This document shows, in pieces, positions 10,540-22,338 of a DNA stretch of 64,000 bases. Source of the DNA: Hordeum vulgare subsp. vulgare (Eukaryota > Streptophyta > Magnoliopsida > Poales > Poaceae); assembly GCF_904849725.1 (NCBI RefSeq), contig NC_058519.1, forward strand, positions 22,675,267 to 22,739,266, given 5' to 3'. The notes under the pieces were generated by a model that was given only the letters and a program-made list of their open reading frames with translations, was not told the DNA's origin and made no database searches. Positions within the stretch are counted from its first letter, which is position 1, and every line of letters starts with the position of its first letter. The position numbers were made by a program, and so were the translations under genes.

Positions 10540-12260
10540 TTGCCCCCTCTGTCCTCAAGTTTGGCAACCATGTTACGCCCTGGCGTGGCCATTATAACTC
10601 TACTATGGAGAAGGTTTGCCTCACCAATGCTTTCCTCTCCTCCCTTCATATGTTCCTAATGGGCTTCTATCATCTCACATATGGCACTCATACTAGTTAC
10701 GACAAGCACCACAGTGCTTTCTATTAGAACACTGTTGATAACAAAAGAAATAGCGATTCTAGGTTCCGTGTTCCTGATGATAGGTGCAGACGGTGAATTT
10801 CCTGGTATTGTCCCGAACTCGCTTCTTTCCTTTCCCTAGCTTTTCTGGCTCTGGTTCGAAAAAGATGTTGTATTTCGGTTATGTCTATAACGGAAAGGGA
10901 GAAGCCCGGTTCAAAAAAAAAACAAATAACGGCTTGTCAAATGGGATATTATGTGTACACCGAATAATAACGGGGCTGGGGTCTAGGTAGTATTGGAAAC
11001 ACTAAGACTACGAACAAATGTCTCATCATTAAATTGTGGTGGAAAATTTTGTATTGCCCCCCTCATGTTCCGTGGTATTCCTTAAAGCCAAGTATTTTGC
11101 TAGTTGTTGTCCTTTTGTTTGCTTCTGGGAATGAGAGTTCCCAGTTTTGGGGGCAGTTGATTCAAGTTCGTGATAATTTCTGTTCTCTGGTTAAGTTTTC
11201 TGTTGGTAATGGTGCTTCTGCTCGTTTTTGACTTGATTGGTGGACTGCCAACGGGCCTTTTATGTGTTTCTTTCCCTACCCTTTTTTCATTCTCTGCTCG
11301 CCAGGAGATTTCCATCTTGGAGCTCTCCCATTTTAATTGGGACCTTGGCTTCCCTAGGACCCTCTCTCCTATTGAGTTGGAAGAGTGGCACCATCTCGCT
11401 GCATGCCCTTTTCCCAGTGCTTTCGGAGATGGCCGACTCGGTGACTTAGTCCCATTCTGCCTCAAGTTGGTCTTGATGAAATCTTTGTATGTATACTTTT
11501 TACGGGTGCGACTGCTAATAATTTAAAGATGTGTCGCATGCCAGAATTCCAATCAAGATAAATATTTTATGTGGAAAGCCTTGTGTGAGAAGTTGTCGGC
11601 CTCGGACCAAATTCGCAATAGAAATGGGTCGGCTTCTGAATTTGGCGCTCTTTGTTCGGCGCTTGAGGATAGTAGTCACATCATATTTAACTGCAACGTG
11701 GCTCTTCTACTTTGGAGTTGTATTCGTTTGTGGATGGGTGTGAAATGGGCTCCAAGTTCCTTCTCTGATCTGTGACCCCTTATTGGGTCATAAAGTGGAC
11801 AGAACAAGCGCTTGTTCTGGTTTGGATTCTGCGATGTTTGCTGGACTATGTGGACAACTAGGAACAAGGTCACGATTGAGCATGTGTTTCCTTCTAAGCC
11901 TACTGATTGTCTTTGTAAACTTATCTCTTTGATCCAGCAGCGGAATCTATGATCAAGGAAGGTGATAAAGAGACCACGGAGCTCTTGATCTCCCATGTGT
12001 GTACAGCGGTGAATTCGATCTCTGCTTGTTGATCAAGCTCCTGGCACCTAGACGGAGTTGGTGCTTGCCTAGACTTATTATTTTGGTGATCGATAGGTTG
12101 TTGGCCTATCTGCCCTTATCTATTGTAATCATTGTCGTTGTGAGCTTAAAACCTTAAGTAGCTTGTTTCTCATGGCTTTCTCCCCGTTCCGTTAAACTTA
12201 ACTTGTGTACTCAATTGTGGGCGGCTTTATTTATAAAGTTGAGTGCGTGTATTTTCTATA
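10540..12260 (+). mobile_element. Decayed LINE (L1-type) C-terminal part
   Basis: Translating + in shifting frames gives the C-terminal part of a plant L1 reverse transcriptase: KFGNHVTPWRGHYNS followed by VCLTNAFLSSL and MGFYHL (about 10550-10670), then NKCLIIKLWWKIL (about 11010-11045). VGNGASARFWLDWW-like text follows near 11200, and a zinc-binding zf-RVT end (CALCSALEDSSHIIFNC-like, about 11660-11690). Many frameshifts and stops show long inactivity. After about 12000 comes non-coding 3'-end-like sequence; no poly(A) tail or target duplication was identified, so the right edge is approximate. Confidence 0.65.
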
Positions 12261-12452
12261 AATCATGATAGGATATTCAAAAAATTTAATTAAATATTGT
12301 TCCACTTGGATTAGGTAGATTATTTTTTGAGTGTGCACACCCTCCATTTCTCCGCCATTGCTTTGTAGTGTGTGACAAGTGTATGTTGGTACCTAGGGTA
12401 GTTGGTGGATCCCTATCTTTGGATATTGTAGGTTGGAAAATACCAGCATACA

Positions 12453-12820
12453 CCTGGTTGTAGATTAACCCTATAAACAAATTTCAGCAAAAAAAGTGAG
12501 CAACTCAGGACAAAGTCAAAAAACTTCGAAAGTTTTTCAAACAAAGTTGACTTATTGGTGTACTCGAACATAAAATGGACAATGAAAAACTTCCATAAAA
12601 AATTATGTTCATAAAAACAAAGTGAATATTACCTCTAATATAGTGCTGATTTTGACTTTGTCCTCGATAATACCACGAAATTCATTTCAACCCCAAATTT
12701 TTTAGATGGACGTAAAGCTTTATCCTGTTTGTTGCAAACAAAATTCATAAATTTTTACCTTTTTTGAAATTAGTAAATTTTTTTACGCGATTCTGGTTTA
12801 CAGCGTTAACTACCAAGGGG
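12453..12820. mobile_element. AT-rich ~368-bp TIR element (copy 2)
   Basis: The left terminus CCTGGTTGTAGATTAAC and the reverse of the right terminus CCCTTGGTAGTTAAC form an imperfect inverted pair. The interior is AT-rich with repeated CAAAGTC and AAAACTTC motifs and no coding frame. Size and left end match the element at 9223-9592, so both probably belong to one MITE-like family. Confidence 0.45.
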
Positions 12821-13284
12821 CCAAATGTTCCACTTCGATGTAGGTTTCTCTATTTAACTAGGTAACTCCGTGCATAAAAAATAGGTCAAAGTAAGTTGCC
12901 AACGAGTTTTAAGAAAATATATAAAACAAAATGGTTTCAATTTAAACAAATTATATTATTAATGAATATTGATGAATCAACTGATACATATCCATATAAA
13001 ATCAAGACAGATAATCATAAAACCATTTATTGGATATAATCAAGTCCATTATTAATGAAATATCATGAAACAATAAGTATCTCCTTATCCGGAAAACCAA
13101 GCTCGTAAATTGGACATACAACGATTGTAAATCAAGCAAATATTAAATAGCATTGATGGCACAATCGATATATATCCATCTGCAAAGAAAGACATATCGT
13201 CAAATTAGCCATTCAATAAATGTTGAGCAAACATCGACAGGAAACGGTGTAAGACTTTCTATAAAAGAACTTACCTCTACTCCA
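12821..13284. other. 5' flank of the neprosin-like gene
   Basis: AT-rich sequence with no coding frame; it ends in the TATA box listed next. No transposon could be recognised. Confidence 0.4.
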
Positions 13285-13292
13285 TATATATA
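13285..13292 (+). promoter_or_regulatory. TATA box of the neprosin-like gene
   Basis: CCATATATATAGCA lies about 80 bases before the ATG at 13371. The position is normal for a plant core promoter, and it argues for 13371 as the first ATG, since no other in-frame ATG lies between the two. Confidence 0.55.
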
Positions 13293-13370
13293 GCATTGCC
13301 TAGATCAAAGACAACTACAAGGAACCACAGAATTTTAAGTTTTTTTGAAAGAAGACAGTTCCCTGTACCC

Positions 13371-16300
13371 ATGGGTCTTGGTCAGGTTCATGTTATCATA
13401 CCAATATTTCTCTTCTTTTCATTTGCACCTTATTACATCACTTCAGTCGAATCACTAGATCTGGATGGCACTCTACAAACAAATGAGAAGGTAAAGATAA
13501 ATTTACTTTTAGCTTGTCAACACATATAACCCTTTCTAATATCTCTCTTATTGGTTCACCATGTTCATGTACCTACATGACCACTTGATCATGAAAAATA
13601 ATAATATTTGTATTATTCTTTTTTGGAACACAATATTTCTATTCTGTTGTAATTATTCACTGTAAGTTATCAGGCCAATCGGAAATTAGAACACCAGATG
13701 TGCAAGGAAATAATTATGTTTTATGACTTGGTACAACAATTGTCCTAACTTCCTAGAAAAAATATTTTCTAGGATGGTACTCTTTCAAGATCCAAGCCTT
13801 TTCAGCTCAACGGGAGGATTAAAACAGATGGAAAAGGCAACACTATATCTCATGTACGATCCGCCTCGCTCCCTCCCTCCCTCCTTCCCTATCTCATGTA
13901 CGATCTTATTTGTCCCCCTTGTATTTTGGATCCAACTTTTACTTTCTATTTGACTAAAAAATGTAAAGTATATGCTACAAAAAGTATATTGTTAGACTTG
14001 TATGTGAAAGAGATTTTCCATGGTATAATTTTGGTGAAATATTGTTTAAAGTTTATTAGTTAAAATTCATGGTCAAACTTTGGTTCCAAACAAAACGGGG
14101 CCTAATAAACCGGTACAGAGTGGGTATTTGTTATGTGATAAACAAGAAGGTCTGAAGGGATTTTCCCAACTCGTTAGACCTTCAGTTCCCAGAAACATCA
14201 ATCAGGGAACACATATAATGCTCAAAGTTGCACATTGTGGAAGTACTTTTAGAGACATATGTATGCATATGATTTTATAGTAAATAATTTACCTATGTCC
14301 AAATGACAAGTATCGTAACAGGCGGAAATAGTTGGTCAATCTAATGTACATAGAGCATGTACAGAACTATAGATATGTTTCTCCTCAGCGCAATATAGAA
14401 AATTAATGCACCACACACAATGGATAAAGGAAAAAAGATCTGTTTTTTGCAAAAAAGGAAAAGAAATCTGGTTTGACAAAGAATCCAATATACTACGTAT
14501 AAAATTAATGCACCACACTCAGTGGATTCAGAAACAGATCTGGTTTGACAAAGAATGCAATATACAAAATTAATGCACCACATCCAATGGATTCAGATAT
14601 AGATCTCGACAAATAATGCAATATATAAAAATTAATACACCGCACCCAATGGATTCAGAAACGGATCGAGTTATATGCATGTTTTATGTAATACTAATCC
14701 CGATCTGCCAACACTTAGGTTAGAGGGGACATATCGTACTTCCTCACCGGGAAGTTCCATGTATGCATGCACTATGTGATACTACTCCCGACGTGCCACA
14801 CTTTAGCTAGGAGTTAGCCGATGCACCAATTGTTTTTGTGAAATTTCCGATGCTACATCGGCATGACCCATGCAGCTTGTAGAGAAGGCTAATTCAAACA
14901 AACCTACTTAGTTAAGACATAGGGAAATCATGATAGCGTATAAAGGATCACCTAAACACCACATCGTAAATTCTAGGAAGAAGAGCGTCTTATCGCTGCC
15001 AAGAAGCCACCCAGAAATTGTAAAATATAATGCTTCTGCACTATAACTGTTTCTGACTATTCACTAATATGAGGTATATCTTTATATAAATAGTATGCAA
15101 TGTGGCACACAGAGCCAGGAAAATTCTATGGTCTTCGAGCTGAAATGAGTATATGGGGTTCGCCTAATCAAGAAAACTATCAAGACTCCGGCTCAGCCAT
15201 ACAGATCTACTGTCAAAAAGGGGAACACTACAGCTTAATTGAAGCTGGGTTTCATGTACATACATATCACTCATTCTTATAAACTCAAATGATTTTCAAG
15301 AAATTCTATTTAAATTATGGGTTGGCTTGCAGGTTTCCCCCTCTATGTATCATAACAGAGATGTCCGATTCTTTACATACACGACGGTAAGTGTATACTA
15401 TGCCATTTCTGATAAAGTACATAAATGTTGACGTCTCCTTACACTTTTCTCTATTTATAACTTTTTGGACTCGTTTATACTATGCAAATCTATTTATACG
15501 ATTAACAATAATACATGTCTCATTGTATCATTTTCTCAGAGGGACACCAAATCTGCAGGTTGCTATAACTTGCAGTGCCCAGGATTTGTTCCTGCAAGTG
15601 GAGCCGCACTAGTGCCTGGCCAAGCTATCTCTCCCCAATCAACTTATGGCGAAGCGGATTACTACGCCAGGCTTAGCCTAAACGAGGTCCCTCTCCCCTT
15701 TGTTGTCCTAGTAGACATCCTTATACGGTTGCCTTGGCACGTACACACGCACACACACATGCACACACACACACACACACACGCATCCTTATAAATGTGT
15801 TTTTACTTAAAACAGTATGAAAGGATGTCAGCATTCTTTTGTTTACTACATTAAGTACAGTAAATACACAAGAAAATGTATATGTTACATAAACCTAATC
15901 ATCGATTCATATAGATGTACGCTCTTAAGATTCTCGGTTGACTAGCCAACCATGCATGGCAAGCTCTTGTTCAATATTGGCGATGACACTTGGAAGCTTA
16001 GCTATTCTCGAACATGGTTTTCTCAGTACATACAACCCAAATGCTCCAGGAAAACAGCATGATACTCCCTCCGTAAACTAATATAAAAACATTTAAAACA
16101 CTACTTTAATAATCTAAACTCTCTTATATTAGTTTACAGAGGGAGTACTGTTTAGTTAGTATCCTTATATTTTTACATTCCTTGTCCTCAAATCATGGAG
16201 TGTTATGACCATGAAAAAGTTGAACTTGGTTAATGTGTTAAATCACTTAATTAGATGGATGCTAAAGGTTATGTCAGATTTTACTATGAGGACAAGGAAT

Positions 16301-16793
16301 ATAAGAATATAAAAAATGTTCACAAGAGATTCCTTTCTAGCTATCTAGTTTCTTTACACTTCTGTAGCATGAACATTATCATTTATGACCATCATCCCTT
16401 GTTTATTGTATACTTCAGGATCCAAAATCTGGAGACTGGGTGGTGTATCGACATGATTTAGACAGACCGTCATTCTTGGGGCATTTTCCAGCACAACTTT
16501 GCCCTGGAAAAACACGAATACTAGCCCTGACAGGATTTGTGAATTATCTAAAAAATACACATGGCCCTCCAATGGGAAGTGGTCACTTCCCGGATGATGA
16601 AGATGATAAGAGATCTGCATACTTTAGGCATATTAAGATCTACGATGCCAGCGGCCAAGCTCGGGACCCAATTACAACTCACATGATCCAGTTAGTTAAC
16701 AAGCCAGATTGCTACAATGAAACTGACTTCACAGTTAAAATCAATAGGGGCTACGTGTTTTACTATGGTGGACCTAATGGTTGTATTGGTTGA
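13371..16793 (+). CDS. Neprosin-domain (DUF239) secreted protein, multi-exon; N-terminal exons uncertain
   Basis: Clear exons, all phase 0: 13371-13490 (40 codons, signal peptide with core VIIPIFLFFSFAP), 15094-15255 (YAMWHTEPGKFYG...), 15333-15386 (VSPSMYHNRDVRFFTYTT), 15540-15686 (SAGCYNLQCPGF) and 16419-16793 (GPPMGSGHFPDD..., ending YYGGPNGC then IG and stop). IEAGFHV, GCYNLQCPGFV, MGSGHFP and FYYGGPNGC match the conserved C-terminal half of plant neprosin-like proteins, a glutamate-peptidase-related family secreted to cell wall or digestive fluids. Two further in-phase exons are possible: 13674-13730 and 13773-13853 (reads DGTLSRSKPFQLNG). The usual N-terminal domain with a DCVDI motif and the CPxGTVPIRR motif were not found before 15094, so the protein may be divergent or the gene may have lost exons. 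The assembled core has no internal stop. Confidence 0.65.
13846..13905 (+). repeat. 16-bp direct repeat around a CT-rich block at a possible splice donor
   Basis: TATCTCATGTACGATC occurs at 13846-13861 and again at 13890-13905, separated by a CCCTCC-rich tract. The first copy holds the GT donor proposed for the 13773-13853 exon, so the duplication creates two equivalent donors 44 bases apart. Confidence 0.7.
15739..15783 (+). repeat. (CA)n microsatellite in a neprosin-gene intron
   Basis: A run of CACACA interrupted by single T or G bases lies about 55 bases downstream of the 15686 donor. It is a likely length-variable marker. Confidence 0.9.
16075..16145. mobile_element. Short Stowaway MITE in a neprosin-gene intron
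   Basis: CTCCCTCCGTAAACTAATATAA at the left and its reverse complement at the right form long inverted repeats, flanked by TA (16073-16074 and 16146-16147). At 71 bp it is mostly hairpin. Confidence 0.85.
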
Positions 16794-16914
16794 AGACGGG
16801 AGTTATTCTTGCCTTTAATGATTTAATAAATCATAAACTATTGTAAAGAAATTATTGTATTGGTTGAGGACACAAGTTTTTATTGCCTCTCATGATTTAA
16901 TAAAACATCATCAA

Positions 16915-17020
16915 CAACAACAACAACAACAACAACCAAGCCTTTCAGTCCCAAACAAGTTGGGGTAGGCTAGAGTTGAAACCCATAAGACATCAAGTTG
17001 GGGTAGGCTTGATTTAATAA
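16915..17020 (-). mobile_element. 3' end of an RTE-type LINE with (TTG)n tail
   Basis: (CAA)n at about 16915-16935 is followed by CCAAGCCTTTCAGTCCCAAA-CAAGTTGGGG. On the minus strand this is the familiar plant RTE-LINE 3' end, CCCCAACTTG-TTTGGGACT-AAGGCTTGG, with a TTG-repeat tail. CAAGTTGGGGTAGGCT recurs about 45 bases later, so the end is partly duplicated. Confidence 0.5.
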
Positions 17021-17773
17021 AACATCAATTATTTTAATATATTCAAGGACAAACAAAAACCCATGTTATATAGAGAAAATCCAGTGAGCTAAATCTTATA
17101 TGGTATTATATGATGATTGTTGTAACTTCGTCCATCTTGGGAGTGTTGGAGGGTGGGCAATGTCCCATGAGGAGCTTCTCTTCTGGTCTCCATCGATTCC
17201 GCTGGCAGGTTCTTCTCTACGTTGTGATGGTTTTGGGGCTTCGACGGTGGTTCTCGCATGGTGACCTAGGCGTGACGAGGTACTTGTGCTCAGAGATCTC
17301 CCACTGGGTCCCACCACCGAGTCTTGGGGCAGCATCCTCATCTTTCGATAGTACAACACCTTTCGATTGAAGGCAAGGGAACGGAGAGGAGCTTGGACAG
17401 TAGCGTGTGGAGGAGAGAACTTGGGAGGACGAGGGCGATCAGAGGAGCAGTGGAGAAGAAAGCCATGGGTAAGCACGGGGGTGCAGTCGTAGGCGATGGG
17501 CGGCCGCCGCCTACTCCATGTTGATGCCAATAATCAGCCCCGGCTCCGTAGCCGCCTGTAGTGAGCGATGGCAAGGGTTTCAACTTGGCATCGTCGGGGA
17601 TTTGGGTGGAGTGGGGACTGGGGAGTGAAAGTTGAGGAGAGTGGCCGAGAGGAGATGGTGCTATTCAGAGTGGTGGTAGTGGGCTTCGGCATGTTTTGTG
17701 TTTGGTTGGGCCAAATGAATGTTGGAAGCAAAAGCAGCTTGGTCGAGGGACAATCTGGTAAATATGTACTACA
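17021..17773. other. No gene identified; overlapping short frames on both strands
   Basis: GC-moderate sequence with overlapping frames of up to 144 codons (minus strand 17096-17530), typical of chance openness at this composition. No domain, splice pattern or terminal repeat was recognised. Confidence 0.4.
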
Positions 17774-17775
17774 TA

Positions 17776-17850
17776 CTCTATCTTATAGTACAAGAGCCTT
17801 TTTCACACTATGTTATTGTCAAAAAACTTTTATATTATGGACGGAGGGAG
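17776..17850. mobile_element. Stowaway MITE
   Basis: CTCTATCTTATAGTACAAGAG at the left pairs imperfectly with TTATATTATGGACGGAGGGAG at the right, with TA at both edges (17774-17775, 17851-17852). The left terminus is degraded. Confidence 0.7.
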
Positions 17851-18212
17851 TATGTGTTTTGGAATAACTACAAAGACATAATAGTACTTGTCCTCTGAAA
17901 ACAAATAAAAGTAAATAAACAAAATGGTCATATTCAAGAAACGGCAAAAATGGCGGTTGGGAAACAATATAAACAGATCTAGTTAAGCGTACACTTAAAC
18001 GTGAAGAGAAAATAGTCATTTCTCTTTTCTATCGCGACAACTCATCGTCTCCCTTATTTACCCCATTGCCATGATGGATATTGGCTTTCATTGTGCCTTG
18101 AATAATCAAAAACATGCATAAGAAGATTCATCCCAATTTGGCGAGAGGGACGCAGTGAATCACCTGGGCTACAAATTTGTTGTTAGTTGATTCTCAAAAT
18201 AATTTGGTGCTC

Positions 18213-18340
18213 TTATCTATGGAAAGTAGATTCTCTATAAATTTTCTATAAACTATGTATTTTTATCCATACATCTGAATGCCTTCAGTTCCAAAAAAAA
18301 TGAACCTACTATCTGTGAAGTCATCCCCACTCTCGTGAGT
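18213..18340. repeat. Segment resembling the 3' flank of the CCC gene
   Basis: TCTATGG-A-AGTAGATTCTCTA and TGCCTTCA-TTC motifs, in the same order and spacing, also occur at about 53522-53655, just downstream of the cotransporter stop codon. By eye the two are diverged but collinear over about 130 bases. This may be an old duplication of the gene's 3' end or a shared repeat. Confidence 0.5.
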
Positions 18341-18359
18341 AAACAATCTCTACACGGCA

Positions 18360-18603
18360 TGTGAAAAGTATATGAAGCGTCTCTACCCCCATACATGGGA
18401 GCCGTGGTGGTATATATTGATCAGGAGAGCCAACTCTCGGTAGGTTACAGAGATCGATCTACTTGAGATCTTTGGAGATATTACAGGAGGCAGAGAGAGA
18501 TAATCGAGATAACAAACTAGTTTAAACTACCTCCTGAATACATCCTTGTCTTGCAAGGCAAGCCTTTGGGCATAACCATCTAGAGATATGACGTGTTTCA
18601 ACA
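18360..18603 (-). repeat. 3' LTR of the outer Copia element
   Basis: 244 bp, TG...CA ends. The polypurine tract lies immediately at 18604-18614 and the pol stop codon at 18615-18617. Confidence 0.9.
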
Positions 18604-18614
18604 CCCTCCCATAA

Positions 18615-21600
18615 TCAAAACTTTCCTAAGTTGAGATTATGTTTAAACACTTCAAATAACTTTGTACGTAAAGCCTTTGTAAACCCATCTGCAACTTGAT
18701 CTCTTGAGTGAACAAATGTGATCTTCAATTCTTTGCTTGCAACTCTTTCTCTCACAAAATGATAGTCGATTTCTATATGCTTAGTCCTAGCATGAAAAAC
18801 AGGATTTGCTGACAAATAAGTGGCACCAAGATTGTCACACCAAAGACATGGAGTTTGTGTGCGGCTAATACCAAGTTCTCTCAACATGGACTTAACCCAA
18901 ATGATTTCTGCACTTGCATTTGCTAGTGCCTTAAATTTTGCTTCAGTGCTAGACTTGGAGACTGTTGCATGTTTCTTTGCACACCAGGATATCAAGTTTG
19001 GTCCAAAGAAAATAGCAAATCCTCCTATGGATCTTCTGTCATCTAAACAACCTACCCAATCAGAGTCAGAGAAAGCACTGACAAGTGTAGATGGTGATTT
19101 GCTCACGGTAAGACCAATTTGCAGTGTATTGCTCACATATCTCAGTATATGTTTAGCAGTTGTCCAGTGAACAGTGGTTGGTGCATGAAGAAACTGGCAA
19201 ACTTTATTTACAACAAAAGAAATGCCAGGCCCTGTAAGCGTTAAGTATTGAAGAGCACCTACCAAGCTCCTGTATGTGGTGCCATCCTCTTGAGTCAAGA
19301 GTTCTCCTTCTATGAGAGAGAGTTTCTCTGAGCTAGACAGTGGTGTTGGTGAAGGTTTGCAGTGTTGTATTCCAGCTCTACTAAGGAGATTAGTTGCATA
19401 TTTTCCCTGAGACAAATGCAAACCACCCTCTCTATTTTTCTGAACTTCAATGCCAAGAAAATAATGCAAGTCTCGTAGATCCTTAAGAGCAAATCAGAGT
19501 TTAAATCTTTCGGTAAAGCAGTTATATCTTCATTTGATGAACTTGTAACAATGATGTCATCAACATATATGAGCACAAATATGGAGGTATTAAACTTCTT
19601 GTAAATGAATAGCGATGTATCAGACTTGGAAGCAACAAAACCTAAGGTGTGCAATTTTGAGCTCAAATGAGAGTACCATGTTCTGGGACCTTGCTTCAGT
19701 CCATAGAGGGATTTATCAAGTCTGCATACATGAAAAGGTTTATCCTTATCTTCAGACCCAGGAAGTTGCTTCATATACACTTCCTCTTCCAGAACACCAT
19801 GAAGAAACGCGTTCTGCACATCTAGGGGTCTGAGACTCCAACCTATGGACACAACAATAGATAGAACAAGACGGATGGTAGCAGCTTTAACCACAGGGCT
19901 AAAAGTATCCTCATAATCAATGACATACCTTTGCTTGAAGCCCTTAACAACAAGTCTAGCTTTGTAGCGATCTATAGTGCCATCTGACTTTTTCTTTATT
20001 GTGAACACCCATTTGAAATCAATCAATTTTTTACCTCGGTGTGCAGGAACAAGATGCCAGGTTTTGTTTTTCTGAAGTGCATGAAATTCTTCTTCCATAG
20101 CTTGTCGCCACTTTGGATCCGTACTTGCTTCACGGAATGTACTCGATTCGCCTGTTGCACAAGCCAGACTAAATTTAACTTTGTAATTGGTATCTTGAAT
20201 TACCCATGTTTTTAGCCTAGTGCACGGTGGAGTTCAACTTGGTGGAGCCCGTGTAGAAGATCCAGAAGGAGGTGCAGAAGATCCCTCGACATGATCCAGA
20301 GCCAGCAATCTCGAGGAGGATCGGGTAGCACCGGCGCCAGGAGGCTCTGGATCATCTGCGACGACGTGGGCTGTTGAGGGTGCAGCGGCTGGAGAAGCGG
20401 GAGTCGCAGAAGATCCCGAGGTGGTCCGCCTCACGTAGAAAAGTGGGACCGCGCCAAACTGATCGGTCGACCGAGTCAGCCCGCACGCGCGAGACACCGG
20501 TTCGCCAGAGCCGCACTCTGCACGAGACAGCGATCTCGAGGAGGATTCGGTCAAAGCCGCATGTGCCGACCCCGAGGAGGATTCGAGGACAGCCCTGCTG
20601 CCCATCGGGAGACACATAAAATCATGCGTGTTGGGGCGATTTTCGGAGTTGTTTTGCACTGCATTTTCTCCTGCTAGGATCAAAAACTTCATTGCCATGA
20701 TTAGAAGGGTTAGATACATGAGCAGTACAATTATTATCCCCATGAGAAAAAATTGTGAGATGAGCAGGAAGGAGAAGGATTTCCTTCTTGAGTAAAGCGC
20801 CGACGTTTTGGTGTAGATTGGCAAAAGGGAAGACAGTTTCATCAAAAACAATGACGCGAGATATGTAGACACGACCAGTGGAGACATCTAGGCATTTTAC
20901 CCGTTTGTGTTGAGCACTGTAGCCAAGAAAAACACATTGCTTAGATCTGAAACTAAGTTTGCGAGTGTTATATGGACGATGGTTTGGCCAACAAGCAAAA
21001 CAGAAAACACGAAGAGAGGTATAGTTTGGTCATGTGTGAAAAAGCATATGCATGGGTGTGTCATTATTGATAACCCGACTGGAAAGCATGTTAATAAGAT
21101 GGACGGTGGTAAGATAGGCTTCATCCCAAAACTTGAGAGGCATGGACGTGCCAGCAAGTAGGGAAAGATCTACTTCAATGATGTGTCTATGCTTACGTTT
21201 GGCAGAGCCATTTTGTTGGTGTGCGTGAGGACATGAAACATGATGATATATGCCCAAGGTTTTAAAAAAGGAGTTTGGTTTCTCATACTCTCCACCCCAA
21301 TCAGATTGGACAGCGACGATTTTGCTATCAAGTTGTCGTTCAACAAGTGCTTGAAATTGACGAAAAACTTGAAAAACGTTAGAACGGTTTTTGAGAAGAT
21401 ATAACCAAGTAAACTTACTATAGTCGTCAATAAAACTAACATAATAAGTATGTCTACCAACTAAGGAGGGGGTTGGACCCCATACACCAGGAAAAATAAG
21501 ATGCAAAGGTTTTGTGGATATGCTAGTAGAAATAGGATATGGTAGTTGATGATACTTTGCTCTTTGACAAGAATCACATATAGTATCAAGACGACGCTCA

Positions 21601-22094
21601 CCCGCACATGTGAGCTGATTATTTCTAAGCACTTGTTGAACAATAGAAAAAGATGGATGGCCTAAACGAGCATGCCACCGTTCTGAAGAAAGTTTGATCA
21701 CACCACAAACTTGTTTATTGAAGCTTCTAAATTGGGGAATCAACGGAGAAAGCCCATGCACACATCTACCTCGATAGAGAATGTTCCTCGTGACCTCATC
21801 TCGAATCAAAAAGAAGTACGGGTGAAATTCAAGATAGACACGATTATCAATAACTATACAATGAACAGAGAGGAGATTTTTTGAAGTTTCTGGAGCATGT
21901 AAGACATTTCTAAGATGAATATCACGAAAAGGGGTTGTAACAATTGCATGACCAATGTGATCTATTTTCATACCTTCACCATTGGCGTTATGAACTTGAT
22001 CATGGCCTTGGTACTTATCGTGCATCGTCACCTTCTCTAGTTCGTTGGTAATGTGGTTGGTGGCGCAGGAGTCAACGTACCAATTTGTGTCCAC
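18615..22094 (-). pseudogene. pol of the outer Copia element (protease, integrase, RT, RNase H), broken
   Basis: Minus-strand order: the protease motif is WYVDSCATNHIT (from 22094), where the usual DSGA reads DSCA. Then come the GAG-pre-integrase (WHARLGHPSF), the integrase (FIDDYSKFTW, QSDWGGEY, then NGSAKRKHRHI where the catalytic ER context reads KR), RT from about 20098 ([31 protein letters not shown]), and RNase H to the stop at 18615 ([26 protein letters not shown]). The integrase-RT linker (20100-21030) is in several frames, and another frameshift separates RT from RNase H near 19470. It cannot encode an intact polyprotein. Confidence 0.85.
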
Positions 22095-22338
22095 TCCATC
22101 GGAGCCATCTGCAGCTGCTCAACTTTTTTGCATTGAAAATTGTTATCGGCATAGCGCCAATCACGGTCCTTCGCAATATGATTGTTCTTTTTACAAATTT
22201 GGCAAATGTTTTCATACTCATCATAGCCTTGGAACGGACGCCTGGTGTTGTTGTAGTTGTCGTGCTGCTCGTTGTTGTTGCCCGAACCCTAGTAGTGGCC
22301 GCCTCCACCATTGCCTTTTTGCTGGTAGCCGCCGCCAC
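22095..22338 (-). pseudogene. gag 3' part of the outer Copia element (zinc-knuckle region)
   Basis: This is the piece of gag downstream of the insertion point. It reads Gly/Asn-rich text followed by ICQICKKNNHIAKDRD, a CX2CX4HX4C knuckle in which the last Cys is replaced by Arg. It continues into the protease region. Confidence 0.65.

Noticed and set aside
16255..16461. Frame starting MDAKGYVRFYYEDKEYK inside a neprosin intron
   Set aside because: The flanking exons (15540-15686 and 16419-16793) join in phase to give the expected sequence without it; no family match was recognised.
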